A DNA stretch of 64,000 bases from Aselliscus stoliczkanus (GCA_033961575.1 CM066731.1:59115501-59179500); one strand, 5' to 3'. Numbered from the stretch's first letter, positions 1 to 12,062 are shown. The notes: generated by a model not told the origin, from the sequence alone. A program made the numbers and translations.

Positions 1-1257
1 AAGAACAGAGAAAGCATGAAGAATTTCCACAGGAAAATTTTTCTGGGAAACTTCTGATTTCTTTCTACCTCATTACGTTATTTATGTTCTATGATTCTTG
101 AGAAAAGGTGTCTTCTGGAGAATAATTTATATAAAAGGAATTCCAACAGCAGTGTTTGAAAAGCTAGTATTTTACTGCCCCACATTCACTTGACAGAACA
201 AATTTCCATTTTTATCAATATCTGCTTAGAGCCATTTGTCTGCTCTCCTCATTAGGTTTAGAAATACTTGGAGGAAAAGTATAAGCATTTTATATGTATC
301 ATATAAATGTAATTGTCTCTCATAAGCTCTAACAAGAGAAATTTCATTAGGTGCTGAATTACGGAGGTTAAAATTATAACAGAAGTATTTTTCCCTTTGT
401 GTTTTTTCATGTGTGTGTTTTTATGCTAGTGTTACTAGCTCTTGATTTACTGCCAGGTTACTTTTTTAGTTATTCCATTATCATTTTCGGTGTGCAGCAT
501 AAACTTTAATGAGATTCCAATGGCTTAAAATCAGGCAGTTAAGTGTTTCAAATTATAATGGGCCTGGATTTTTTTTATTTTTTTTATTGCGACCATCCTT
601 TTCCCCTCAACTGTGAGATCAAGTGTGTGCTATCTGTAGAGTTATTAGGTCCAAGACTTATAAAACTGCCATCCTTATAACAAAAATGTCAGAACCATTT
701 TGAACATTTCTATAGCAAGGTCATTGTCAATTTTGAACATAGGGAGCCTTCTCTTAGTTTCTCCTTAAAAAGGCTGTTATGTTCTTTTAGTACATTTATC
801 TTTAGAGTTTATTTTACTGCTTCTTTGTAAAAAGGAAATAAAGGAACTTTTTAGATAGATTATTGGATTTATTGGTCTAAGCAAATCCACTTTGGATTAA
901 TAAAAACCTTACTGAGTCATTAAAGACTGAAATATGGTATATTTGTTTTTACCATTTACCCCCATGCACTTTATGTTACATTGAAATTTTTTAAACTTCA
1001 TAAACTTTCAGACCTTAAAATAATTATACTATTTGACTAGAAAATAATTTTACTTCTTTCCAGAATGTCTCAAAACATGTCAAAACGTTAAGATCCTGTG
1101 ACATGTCTCATTTTTGTAAGCAAGAAATAATCATAACTGAAATTCATTCTCAATCTAACCTCGTCACTGGGAAAATTGAGAAACTTACTCTTCAATGAAA
1201 AATAAATGCCCAAATTCCCTTGAACTATGGAAAATCACTAAGGCTGATTTCAACTGC
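1..1257. other. AT-rich sequence, nothing recognised
   Basis: I see no repeat, exon or RNA gene here. Open frames are short and have no recognisable motif. Base composition is typical of mammalian intergenic or intronic DNA. Confidence 0.6.
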
Positions 1258-1520
1258 TCCTATGTAGTCAGTTGGAAGAAAGGGCAGACCTTGGTGACAG
1301 AAAGACCTGGATTCAATTCTCACTTCTGCCCATTAATCTGTGATCTTGGAGAAGTCTTCTTTTTCCTTTTTAACTTTTATTTGTCTCAATTTCCTTGCCT
1401 GCATTCATAAATATGAGATAAAAGTAGTACCTACCTTGGAGAACTGTAATGAGGATTAAATAAAATAAAGTGTTTAGTATGGTGCCTGGAATATACTAAG
1501 AGACCTATAAATGGCCGCTA
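1258..1520 (+). repeat. MIR SINE, sense
   Basis: The order of diagnostic MIR segments is preserved: a tRNA-like part with 'agacctggattcaattctcac', a core resembling 'gtgatcttggagaag', 'ctcaatttccttgcc', then 'agtacctacctt', 'atgaggattaaataa' and 'atggtgcctggaata'. It is clearly diverged, as expected for this ancient mammalian SINE. A 71-codon frame over it is not a gene. Confidence 0.85.
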
Positions 1521-1815
1521 TCATCATCATTTCTACTCCATTATTTCATTTCAGCCTATATGACATCCTGGGGTTCAGTTTTTCGTGCATGCATAGTGAG
1601 ATGGGGAGGAATATGGCCTCTTCAAATGGAAAAACCTTATTTGAATGTTCCAGGAAGCCAGGTGCTAAGGAAAGAATGTGCAAGTTCTTAATTGCTAGGC
1701 ACTGTCACTCTAAGATAACATGACCAACATAACAGTATAAGACATGATTTAGCATGCAGACATTGCTTAGAGTGGATTTCAGTATACGTCATCTCATAAA
1801 TTAACCCTGCTTCCA
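1521..1815. other. Unique-looking sequence
   Basis: Nothing recognised between the MIR and the L1 fragment. A 70-codon frame starts in the MIR tail and has no supporting features. Confidence 0.5.
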
Positions 1816-2153
1816 GAAATAAAAAAGATCACAAGGGGATACTATGAACATTTGTATGCCCACCAATTAGATAATCCAGCTGAAATGGAAAAATTTCTAG
1901 AAAGATGAATTACCAAATTGACCCAAGAAGAAATAGAAAACCTAAATAAATCTATAACCAGTAATGAGAATGACTCAGTAATCAAAAATCACCAGACAAA
2001 GAAAAGTTCCGGACCACGTGGTTTCACTGGTGAATTCTACCAACATTGAAAGAAGAATTAATGCAAACCTTTCTTAAGCAATTCCAAAAATAGAAGAGGA
2101 GGGAACATTTCTTAACTCAGTTTTTTGAAGCCAGCATTATCCTGATACCAAAG
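1816..2153 (+). mobile_element. L1 ORF2 fragment (pseudogenised)
   Basis: This reads like the sense strand of mammalian L1 ORF2 in the stretch that runs from the Asn/Ala/Glu-rich spacer into the start of the reverse transcriptase, with phrases such as 'gacccaagaagaaatagaaa', 'ggtttcactggtgaattcta' and 'agcattatcctgataccaaa'. Stops and indels break every frame. It joins abruptly at about 2154 to an L1 3' end, so the middle of the element is missing. Confidence 0.8.
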
Positions 2154-2655
2154 GCAGAGATGTTCATAGCAGCACTATTCATAATAGACAAAATATGGAA
2201 AGCACCCAAATGTCTATCAGTGGATGAGTAAATAAATCATAATATATACACAATGAAATATTATTTAACAATAAAAAATAATGAACTACTGATAACATGC
2301 TACAACATACATGTATCTTGAAAACATCATGCTCAGTGAAAGAAACCAGACATAAACGGTCACATATTATATCATTTCATTTATATCAAATATCCAGAAT
2401 AGGCAAATTCATAGAGACAGGAAGCAGATTGGTGGTTGTCAGGGATAGGGGAAGGGGAGTCTAGAGTGACTGCTTTATGGTTATAGGGTTTTCTTTGGGG
2501 GTGTTAAAAATGTTTTGGAATTAGATCGAGGTAGTGATTGTACAACACTGTCAGTGTATGAAAACCCATGGAATTGTGCACTGTAACATGATTAATTTTA
2601 TATTATGTGAATTTTCCCTCAGTTTTTTTAAAGTAAAAATGAAAAACATTAAAAA
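2154..2655 (+). mobile_element. L1 3' end, sense
   Basis: The L1 3' region is recognised from 'agcagcactattcataatag', 'acccaaatgtctatcagtgg', 'acaatgaaatattatttaac', 'gggtgttaaaaatgttttgg' and 'aattgtgcactgtaacatg'. It ends in an A-rich tail near 2625-2655. It probably belongs to the same insertion as the ORF2 fragment just upstream, after an internal deletion. Confidence 0.85.
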
Positions 2656-3690
2656 TTAACTCTGCTCCTGAGATAACACAGCATCTGATAGTCTTTTCTA
2701 TAAACAACAACAACAAAAACACCTATATCAGCACCCTCTTCCTACCCAAAGACAAACTAGTCACTATAACCAGGTGCAGAATAATTTCTAGACTACTTCT
2801 CAGGTTTCTGGACTCTGAGTCAGGCAGTGTAGCCCTAAAGTCCCTTGAGTTAAGCAACATTTCCAGATTCCCCAATTTTTTTCCGTTGCAAGTGTCATCC
2901 AAAGCCCTACCACCAAAGAGTTCAGTGGTCTATCTATTTCATTCTGCCCTCTGAATATAAGCCTCCAGTATTAAAACGGAATCCTGATGAGAATAAGTCA
3001 GACTGGGTTCCCTCCACACATATTCCCTTCCCCTACTGCCCTGCTTCCCTCCACCATCTAGCCAGATAAGCTTGAATATCCTTTTATTCCTAAAGCCAAA
3101 TTTACTCAACTAGATTATGTGACTTTACAGCTCTGATCCCAAGTGTTAATTCTTTTTGAGACTAAATATATTCATTATTATTTAAAGGCTGAATGGCTTA
3201 AATTAATGTCTGATTCTCTCTATGAGTTTCTAGCCTTGGGCTTTAAATATCTATGCTAAGAATGTTAAACCCCCATCCTTGCCACCCTCCTTTACTTTAA
3301 CAAGCTTTAAAATGCTGGCACAGCTTCTCCAGTCCATGGCATTATGTCTGCGTCCAAATACTTGGTCTGTGAAAAGGGGATGGCTGCAGAGAGGCAGACA
3401 TGGGTTTTGAACATCAAGAAGGAAATTACTAAAATGTGACATTGGAAAGATGTCAAAATTTTTTATTTTGTAAAGTGAGTTACAGAAAGCTCTAAGCACC
3501 TTTCAGTCACCGCACTCACAGGTCTTTAGTTTGAAGAGAGTCAGCAGGACTAGGAAAATGGATCAAGTCAAACCACAGAAGATCCCTTTTACCTTTCCAA
3601 TTTCACATTTTAAGGACTTTGGACCCTATCTAATCCCATTTAAATATGTAACTCCTAGGACTCATAAAATTCCCAATGACCGTCGCTTTT
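2656..3690. other. Repeat-poor sequence, nothing recognised
   Basis: About 1 kb with no recognisable repeat. An 82-codon minus-strand frame (3251-3499) has no motif and no splice context, so I treat it as chance. Confidence 0.5.
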
Positions 3691-3895
3691 ATAGTAATAA
3701 CTAGCATTAATGTGATTACAAAGCAATTTCACACGTGCTGCCTCATTTGATAGAGTAGAAAATATACATGTTATCACCCTCATTTGAGAGATGAGCAGCC
3801 TGAAAATCAGTGTTTAAATAATAAGCTGATTAGCCACAGATCTGAAAGCCAAACCCATATCCTCTGAACCCTGTGCTCTCAACTGATTATACTCT
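3691..3895 (-). repeat. MIR SINE, antisense
   Basis: The reverse-complement MIR order is visible: 'acacgtgctgcctcatttg', 'ttatcaccctcatttgagag', 'gatgagcagcctgaaa', then 'aagccaaacccatatcctct' and 'accctgtgctctcaact'. Confidence 0.8.
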
Positions 3896-4172
3896 TTCTT
3901 GAATTACGTTTTATACCTGCCTGTCCCAAATATCTGTCTGTCTCTATTGCTCATATCTATTTTTTTCTGGTAGGATTTTAGGTACATACAAAATGGACAC
4001 CCTATATATGATCATTTTGAATTCAACCAGATAATCTTTTTATTAATTAGCTAATGTGTAGAATACATTGCATGAAGCATGTTGGAAGACTAAACCTAAA
4101 TTAAAAGAATACAGCTTTGAAATGAATCTAGGGAGTGATAATATTTACACAAATGGCTAAAATACACAGTAA
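3896..4172. other. AT-rich sequence, nothing recognised
   Basis: No feature that I can support. Confidence 0.4.
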
Positions 4173-4270
4173 CAGTGTTTTCTAAATGTTGCCTACTATA
4201 AACTCACCTGGGGGCTCTTAGTAAGCTTGTGGAGTCCCACAGGCCTCCCCTGAAGACGTGGATTCAATAT
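4173..4270. mobile_element. MER5-type hAT (Charlie) fragment
   Basis: It starts with the MER5-like terminus 'cagtgttttctaaatg' and contains 'aactcacctgggggctctta', which matches the conserved 'aatcacctgggggatcttgt' segment of these non-autonomous hAT transposons. The far terminus is not recognisable. Confidence 0.55.
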
Positions 4271-5025
4271 TTGTATATTATTGAGTATTCCATAAGAATT
4301 CAGGAGAATTCTTGTGATGGGAAAAACTGAATTACAGAAAGTTGATGGTTATAACAGGGATAACTAAAGTCCTATGGCATCTCAAAGACCACCACTTGTA
4401 GAAATCTACAAAGACCATATAGGGGAAGTGACATTTAAGCCTTTATAGCTAGGTAGGATTTCATTAGCTGAGAAAAGTCAAAGGCAAAGAACAAAATATC
4501 ATGAATATATATAGTACATTTCAGATTGGAAACTATTTCAGCCTAACTCATGCCTGCAGCATGTGTGAGAAAGGATAGGGCCATGTTGGAAGGGGTCTTT
4601 GGCTACTTATGCTAGAGAATTTTAAGTTAATTTTCAATATGTAACGAGGAACCATAATAAGTTTATTTTTTTAGAAGCTGAATCCCTTTATTATCTAACA
4701 TTGTCCATGTTACTTTTTACTGATTCTAAAGTGAGCTAAGAATGGTCACTTATTTTCATCACTTAAAAGTCAAAACTCATAATTTTTTTAAAAAAGAAGA
4801 AAAGCAGTTTATGTATTTTGCTGTACAAATGAACATTTGTATAAATGCAAGGTTATGTATATGAATATAATAGATAATCATTATACTATATGTAGATATA
4901 GATATAGAGATATAGAGATAGATATTTATACATCTTTTCTGGTAGACTTAAGCTAAATTTATCATACTCATCTTTGTATGCAACTTTATTTATTATGCAT
5001 CAGGTCTTCAAATAACATCATTTTG
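4271..5025. repeat. AT-rich sequence with a small GATA-type simple repeat
   Basis: Mostly unremarkable AT-rich DNA. At about 4891-4926 there is an imperfect run of GATA/GAGATA units. No gene signal. Confidence 0.55.
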
Positions 5026-5070
5026 TTCAATGTTGTTTCATTCAATGTTGTTTCATTCAATGTTGTTTCA
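5026..5070. repeat. Perfect 15-bp tandem triplication
   Basis: Three identical copies of 'ttcaatgttgtttca' lie head to tail at 5026-5040, 5041-5055 and 5056-5070. Partial matches flank the array. It is not part of any interspersed repeat I recognise. Confidence 0.95.
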
Positions 5071-5404
5071 TTGTAACATTGGTGAGATGCCATAGAAACT
5101 TAACTCTGTATATCAATTAGCTTGTGGTAAAATTGATTTCCTTACACGACATTTTACTTAAAGTTGCAGAACCTATTAATGACATTAAGTAAGGACTTAA
5201 CTGTATATTTATTTTATTTCCCTTTCACATCCAAGCGCAATTATTTCTTTAGCATCCTGCTGAAAAGTCTTACGAAAGAACTTTTTTTAAGTAAAGTATT
5301 TCGGATTCCAGGTTTATTTTTCCCCATATGATTAGGTCTAAGGAAACCCAGTAATGGGGGAAAAAAATCCTAATATGTAAAAAAGTTATCCTAATACTTA
5401 TTGA
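5071..5404. other. AT-rich sequence, nothing recognised
   Basis: No feature that I can support. Confidence 0.4.
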
Positions 5405-5715
5405 TTACCCATTCTACACTAAGTACCGAGGTTAGCAAGGCACAATCCTACCACTGAGGGACTTGCATTTCAATAGAGAGAGACAAAGGTACTAATAAAT
5501 TTCTACAATGACTTGCTAAAGTGCTATGAGAAAAGGAAGGGATGGTAAAGAGATAAAGAAGCGTATGTTCAGTTTTACATGATGTAGGAGTTTGGGGGTG
5601 AGGGTAAATGAGTGAAACGAGCAGACTAGAGATGAGAAAGGCTTCATAGAGCAAGTGATGCTTAGCAGAACCTTTAAAGATGATTGTGTGTTACAGGCAG
5701 GAAAGAAAAAAAAAT
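5405..5715 (-). mobile_element. L2 LINE 3' end, antisense
   Basis: The antisense L2 3' signature is present in decayed form: a 'cactaagtaccgaggttagc' type segment (from 'tactatgtgccaggcactg'), then 'agggacttgcatttcaatag' with an 'agagagagacaaa' block, 'aagtgctatgagaaaag', and 'agaaaggcttcatagagcaa'. Two minus-strand frames here (68 codons each) lie within the repeat and are not genes. Confidence 0.6.
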
Positions 5716-5779
5716 CAGACAATTCAGCATAAGCAAAGGAGTAAGATATTCCAACATTTCATATGACAGCAGTTGTTTA

Positions 5780-5905
5780 GTTTGCTCACATTTTGAAGAT
5801 GGGGAAACTGGGGCTTAATGAGGTTATGTAGCTTGTTCAATATTACAGTTATTTTAGGATGTAGAACTCAGTTGATGGTACTTAATGCTGAGAGCCTTAG
5901 TCTAC
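5780..5905 (-). repeat. MIR SINE fragment, antisense
   Basis: It contains 'gatggggaaactggggctta', 'atgaggttatgtagcttgtt' and 'tagaactcagttgatgg', which match the core and 3' half of antisense MIR. Confidence 0.65.
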
Positions 5906-5999
5906 ATTATCTCTTAATACTTGGCCAGTAGCAGTGGGGAAAGAGAAGGTTGGATGGATTCAAGTGATATATACTGACCTCAACCACCAAAAAAATATG

Positions 6000-6275
6000 T
6001 GGCATGCCTGCCATGTGTCAGTTACTGTCTCGTGCTAAGGGGACAGGAGTGAAGGAGACACTCAAAGTCCCTGCCCTTTTGTAGTTTACCTTCTGGTGGA
6101 AATAAAGAAGACAAAATCCATAGAACTTGACCAAATCATGAGGGCTGGGAAAGAAAATTAGAGAAGTCTACCAATGCACTCAGAAAATACTCATTCATTC
6201 CACAAACACCGAGTCCCTACTATGTGACATGCATAGTGCTGACTATTGAAGGTACAAAGATACAGAGAATACACA
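6000..6275 (-). mobile_element. L2 LINE 3' end pieces, antisense
   Basis: Two adjoining copies of the antisense L2 3' signature are present. 6000-6120 has 'catgtgtcagttactgtct', 'aagtccctgcccttttg' and 'tagtttaccttctggtgg'. 6185-6270 has 'cattcattccacaaacacc', 'tccctactatgtgacatgc' and 'ggtacaaagatacagag'. Confidence 0.6.
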
Positions 6276-6754
6276 GACTAGCTATTCTGGGCAGCAGAGT
6301 TTAGGAGACTCATTTTAATACACACAGAGCCCTTGCTTCTACTTCCCCAAGGGCATTCAAATCATATTCACCTGATTACACAAATCATGACCTGCAGCTA
6401 CTCAGGAGAAAATTTGCTGATCCTTTTAAAATACACTGGTTCCCCAAAGTACATTATGCATTTATAAGCATTTAAATGCATGTATAGTTTTGTCAGATCA
6501 TTTTGAAAATAATCCCTACACTGAGACGTATCAAGCCATTTTTGCTTAGTGAGTTTATAGCCAAAACAGATGCTTTATTATATATAATAACAAAAAATAG
6601 GAATACATCATTAAAAATTGTAATGTTTTAGATGCCAATTAAACAGCAAAGAAATACTGGAACATTAACGGTGCTGGCATACATGCACCAACAATAATAA
6701 TAGGCTATAAAATTCCACAAAGTGTTCCTTGTTCTAAGCGAAAAAAGTAGTTAG
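6276..6754. other. AT-rich sequence, nothing recognised
   Basis: No feature that I can support. Confidence 0.4.
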
Positions 6755-7190
6755 GCCCAAGCTGTATGGTAGGAGGTTTCATCTGGCAGGGCATGGATGA
6801 AATGAGGAGAGAGAAGACCTGAGGTGACTGCTGAGGGGACTACTGCCAGATTCTAGGTGAGTGTCAAGTACTCTATCAGGCTGTCAAGTAGCCCTGGTTG
6901 TGGGACAACAGCAGGGGAAAAGGCAGGGAGAGAAGGATGTGAGATCCTGTAGTGGTTAAGGCAATGTTTCCATCCTGATGCGATATGAGGAGACAGGAAA
7001 GAAAGAAGGATCCAAGGTGACTCTGAGGGTTGAGATCTGAGAATGAAAGAGTAGGGGTGTCCTTTACATAAGCCAAGAAAAGAGCTGGCTTTGAGGAAGG
7101 GATTGCCAGTTCTATTTTGACTTCAAAATATGACAGCAAGTGATTGTGGGTAACGTTTTGGTTCATTGAGCCATATAGACTGCTATCACT
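6755..7190. other. Purine-rich old-repeat-like block, family unresolved
   Basis: The plus strand is rich in GA. It contains phrases such as 'tccaaggtgactctgagggt' and 'tgagatctgagaatgaaaga' that resemble a widespread ancient mammalian repeat. I cannot name the family with confidence. The 96-codon minus-strand frame across it is probably a by-product of the purine bias. Confidence 0.35.
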
Positions 7191-7677
7191 TATGACAATA
7201 ACCTAACTAAAAATATCAATAGCACTTTAGGAGCAGGGGAATGTTACTTGGTATTTGATCAGCATATTTATCATTAGGCCTTATAGAGGGGATGAGGCAC
7301 ATGAATTCTTTTCCCAGACAGCCACCCTTTTCTCAAGAGCCCTGAGAGAGGTTTGTAGACAGAGAAGAATAGTAGGGAAAGGTACATGGACTGGGATATT
7401 GGCTCCAAAGTGAAACTTTAAACCTATTCAGAGCTAGACTAGATATGGAAAGCCATCAAGATTCCTTTTGCCAATGTGGCTTCCTTGCTCCTAGACTTCT
7501 CTCTCTGGTGGCTTCTTGGCTTAGAGCTCAGCGACAGTGGTGGTAGATGGGGTGTGAGTATGTATGTGTTTGAGTATCAGTGTGGATGTGTGTGTATACA
7601 TCCAGGGCATTTATCTTCAAATTGGAGGAATTCCTGGACTTTAATTTCACCCAATTTGGTAAAAAATAGTCATAGTG
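7191..7677. other. Unique-looking sequence
   Basis: No repeat or exon recognised. It contains a short TG-rich patch at about 7558-7600. Confidence 0.4.
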
Positions 7678-7895
7678 ATATTTAGCATTTATTATACTTC
7701 ATAATCTAAATGTAATATAGGAGAAAATCCTTCAATTCTTACAACAACCAAGTATTACAATCCCCATTTTACAAAGGGGAAACTTAAAGCATAGAGAGGT
7801 TAATTAAGTTAACCAAAGTTGTACAATTAGTAAGGGGCATAAACAAGATTCTAAACCAAGCAGTTGGGTTGTCATGCCGTGTCTTAACAGAAGCT
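7678..7895 (-). repeat. MIR SINE, antisense
   Basis: Well-preserved antisense core: 'ttagcatttattatacttc', 'tccccattttacaaaggg', 'gaaacttaaagcatagagag', 'gttaattaagttaaccaaag', then 'taagattctaaaccaagcag'-like sequence at the end. Confidence 0.85.
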
Positions 7896-10800
7896 CTTTC
7901 AATTGAGTTGAAATTAACTAACCAGATGGACCAATGCACCCCACCCCGCTGTAAGGCCTAATGATGAGTCAGTGCTCCCCATCTCTGTGAGACAGACTGA
8001 CTGAAGATGGAGTAGACACAGAGTGGTCAAAACTAGCAAGCCACTCTCTGAAAGCATAAGATTTCACCTGCAACGCAAATTATGTGCCAGCAAGGATCAG
8101 TAGTTGTATTTGGCCTCTAATCCATTTTTTTGCCCATTGAACTTCTTGTTATAATTGCATAACGTAATTAAATATTACATTAACTAGTAAAATATGGGTA
8201 CAAAAGAAAAGATAAATTAGCAAAAGTAAAAACATCTATCAATTACATGAAATGTTCGTTTTTAAGATTAATTACAGAAAAGTCATTCAAAAAATATTCC
8301 TGTTGAACTAGGCATGGGCAAGTCAATTATAATAAATTATAAGTGCTTAGAATCATTCTGCATACAGACAGCTTTGAAAGTAGCTTTAAGTCATAACTCT
8401 ACTTCAAAAAGTTGATACTAGAATTTATAACATGTAAGTTTAGTTTCTACAGGAAAACCTGTACATTCTAGTCAGGAGATAGATCATCAAAGAAAATATT
8501 TCTACATCAAGATATTGGCGAATAAGCATTTTATTATATGTTTTTAATTAAAATAAGAATGTTATGGTGTGATTGTATACTATTTATTATGTACTTTCTA
8601 AACTTTTACAATTAATCGAAAAATGACCATTCCTATGTCTATTATTAGGTAAGAGGGTTTCTACTAAAGGTCTGAAGAGAGAGAGACCTTCCCAGGTATA
8701 CTTAGGTTTTAATCCAACTCTCCACCCCCAAGAAAGTGATTTAATACAATATTTTCAAACTGAACAGCCCATATTAATATGCCAGCACCTGGAGGGATGA
8801 ACAAGTGTAGGATATTGGTGGGAAAGGGATGGACCTAAGAACTTCTTTTAATGAATATATATGTAAAATCATTCTTTTCAAATTTGCAAGTGCCTTGTCT
8901 CTGACTCAAGAAATCTGCTGTAGACTCATAAAGATAGTAGTTATTTAAATGACGATAGGATGCTAATAAAAGCATAAACTTGTGAAAAAAGGAAAATAAT
9001 CCTGGTTTTGTGAGGACTGATCCTCATTTGTCAAGTTTGACGCCATAAAAGTTTGTGCTTTCAGAGGAAATACTTTATGTTTTTAAAACAACGAATACCT
9101 GCACTTTCTTTGTATCAAACAGGAGGCCTAAGGGGGTGAGGGGGGAGTTGTTTGAAATAGAACATGTCCTGTCTTTTCCTTGATTTTTGGGGTTTTTGTT
9201 TTGGGGTTTTTTTTTTGCATTTTGTCAATTATAGGTTTAAAACATGGGTAATAACGTGTGAGTATCTAGTTTTCATCCACTCTGAATTTTACTAGAATAA
9301 AGAAACAAAAAAAATCTCAACCAAAGAAATAGAATTTGAATGAGGTAAGCCAGACATGGCTACCAATATGGTTAAGTGGCTTTTGTGTGTATATTGTGTA
9401 CACATGATTTTTGTAGTGGGAACTCTATGATGCTAGAAAGAGACTGTGGTTTCATGACTTCCTTTTCCAACCCAACTTTACTGCTTTAGCTACATGGAGT
9501 AGAATCTCCTCATTTATTCTCACAATTATTTAGCTTCCATAATTTTAAGGATAAGCAAGCAACACACTTCAACTTTTCCCATAAAAGCAGATATCCAGAA
9601 AAAAAAATCAAACTAAATAAGGAAGTAAGCAATATTCTATTTTTATAAGCTGCATTTTCAGAAATGTCAGCTATATATTTTTAAATCATTTATTTGTGTC
9701 ATTGACTATGGTGTCACTTCATTATCAAAGAATGTTAGGGATAGAAGTGCATCAGTAACTCTTTTAAACATATTTCAACCATTGCTTTCCATTTTCTTTC
9801 CCGACTTTCACTGCTCTGCCATTGCCACCAAACCATTGACCATACAGAATTGCCTGCACAATAAAAAGAGAGAAGTTGCATTATTTGTTGCACCTCTTTC
9901 CAAAATCTTGAATGTCTCCTTCTGGAGGTGGCATAGGATGTTATGTCAGAGGGAGCTATGAGTACGTAGGGAAAAACAATTAAGGTTATTGCAGTCTCCA
10001 TGATCTGGCTATCCTTGTTTCTAGATCCTTGGAAGAATGTACTACCTACCATGAACTTAAGGCAGTAAATTTCGTCAGTCACATATTCCAATAGAAGAGA
10101 TTAAAGTCAGGAAACAATCAGCAAAGCTGTTTGTAAAAAGCAGAAACCAAACTCCTGCATACCTCACAAAACATACTCTATTTAATTTTCCCCTTTAGTA
10201 TTTATTTTCAGTCTGTAGTTTGGTGGGATAAAACTTCCTTTATGAAGAATTCAGCAAGAACAACTGACATAAAGAAAGATAGGGGATTTGAAGATTATGT
10301 GCAGTTTTGAGCAAGTATCAAAAGAAGGCATTTGTTACAAGACTCAGAGTTTTTCTACTTTTGTCATAATAATATGCTTTGGGGGAATTCATTTTTCCTT
10401 ATTTGCTCCATTCGTAAATATGAATTATAGTTCATTCGGAGGAATGTTGGACTACTCAAGGGCTTAAAACGAAAGGCACTCTATATTGAAGTTCTTTAGT
10501 CATTACCTATGCTGCCTCTATGAACAATGTAAAGAATGTCTAGAATGTTTTTGTGTGTGGCCTAGTCACTCTGGCTCTGTTGTGATGTTTCTGTAGAAAA
10601 CAAAGAATTACCAAATGACAGCAACCCACAACAAAAACTAAAGACTGCAAGTCAAGGTTCAGGTATTACTCTTCCAAAGAATTTATTCTCTGATGGATTA
10701 TCACATTTGAATTTAGCACAAAAAGGTGGGTGCCTCAGCCTTGGAAGAAATCTTACAGATTTTTCTAATTGCTTCATAGGAGTCATTCCTGGGCAAAGAG

Positions 10801-11003
10801 GTTTATTCTTTTCTAACCTGTAGTCTTATATTTTAGATGTAAAAATTATAAACCCTTTCAGAGTCACACTGAGCTGATGCTTGCTCTGTTAAATACAGGT
10901 GAGGAAACCATCAAATCATTTAATGAGAAATCCGGAAAAAATAAAAAATATTAAAGTAGTTAAAATTAAAGATTCTAAAAAAGGAGCCCAAACTAATGCA
11001 AGT
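7896..11003. other. 3.1 kb with no recognisable gene or repeat
   Basis: AT-rich DNA with scattered homopolymer runs (for example T8-T9 near 9210). The longest frame is 118 codons on the minus strand (9735-10091). Its translation has no domain, signal or conserved motif that I recognise, and the surrounding sequence shows no CpG island, promoter or convincing splice pair. I therefore do not call it a gene. Very old, unrecognisable repeat remnants are likely. Confidence 0.5.

Positions 11004-11048
<45 letters not shown>
11004..11048. repeat. (AAT)n / (TAA)n microsatellite
   Basis: About fourteen uninterrupted TAA units. It creates the poly-Ile stretches seen when this region is translated in either direction, so the 73- and 66-codon frames here are artefacts. 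Confidence 0.97.
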
Positions 11049-11309
11049 TTTAAAAATTGGGAGAAGAACCAAATAGACATTTTTCCAAAAAGGACATCAA
11101 AATGTCCAACAGGCACATGAAAAGATGCTCAACATCACTATTCATTAGGGAAATTCAAATCAAAGCCACAGAAATATTACCTCACACCTATTAGAATGGC
11201 TACCATCAAGAAGACAAGGTAAGGGCCGGCCAAGTTGCGCGGTGGTTAAGCGCTGGCTTGGGAAGCCAGTGGCCCCGGTTCGGTCCCACATATGGGGGCC
11301 AGAGACACT

Positions 11310-11349
<40 letters not shown>

Positions 11350-12062
11350 GTATAACAGGTACTGGCAAGGATGTGATTAAACAGGGCATCCTTATACATT
11401 GTTTGTGGGAATGTAAATTAATCCAAATCACTATGGAAAACAATATAGAAGTTGGGTATATGAGCATATTCATATACCCAAAGGAAATGAAAACAGTATT
11501 TCAATGAGATATATGCACACCTATGTTTATCACAGCATTATTCAATAGCCAAGATATGGATACAACCCTAATGCCCATCAATGGGTGAATGGATAAAAGA
11601 TATGGTATATACACAATGAAATGTTATGCAATCACAGGAAAGAAAGATACCCTGTCATTTGCAACAACAGGGATGAAACTTGAGCACATTATGCTAAGTG
11701 AGATAAGTCAGATAGAGAAACACAAGTACTGTACAATATCACATTATGTGAAACCTTAAAAAATAAAAAAGGCAAACAAAAAAAACAGAGAATAAAATAG
11801 TAGTTATGGGATGGAGGTGTGGGGGATAAGATTGATGGTGTTTAAGGGTACAGATGTAACAAGTAGTAAATAAGCCATAGAGACCTAATGTACAGTATAA
11901 TGAATATAGTCAATAATACTGTATTCTAATAATATAATATGATAATTATTGCTCCAATGACAATTATATGATCACACATAAATCTATCAAAGAAACACAC
12001 TGTACATCTTAAATTTACAAATTTTAACATGTCAAATTTATCAAATAAAAAAATAAAAAAGG
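11049..12062 (+). mobile_element. L1 3' end, sense, split by a SINE
   Basis: Sense L1 from late ORF2 into the 3' UTR: 'tagacatttttccaaaaagg', 'cacatgaaaagatgctcaac', 'tgtttgtgggaatgtaaatt', 'cccatcaatgggtgaatgga', 'aacaacagggatgaaacttg' and an A-rich end near 12062. A short SINE (11222-11338) with a 14-bp target duplication interrupts it, so the L1 is older. The reading frames are broken. Confidence 0.92.
11222..11338 (+). mobile_element. Short tRNA-derived SINE (type A) in L1
   Basis: The tRNA-like head 'ggccggccaagttgcgcggt' is followed by an A box, an anticodon-like hairpin (CTGGC, loop TTGGGAA, GCCAG/T) and a B box 'ggttcggtccc'. It ends at 'ctgccctc' plus about 24 A. A perfect 14-bp target duplication 'aagaagacaaggta' flanks it (11208-11221 and 11339-11352), which proves retrotransposition into the L1. 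Confidence 0.95.

Noticed and set aside
9735..10091. 118-codon minus-strand frame
   Set aside because: No domain, signal peptide, splice context or promoter; composition is compatible with chance or an old repeat.
11224..11300. tRNA gene candidate
   Set aside because: A and B boxes and an anticodon-like arm are present, but there is no matching acceptor stem, and an A tail and target duplication show that it is a SINE. The same applies to the other SINE heads.
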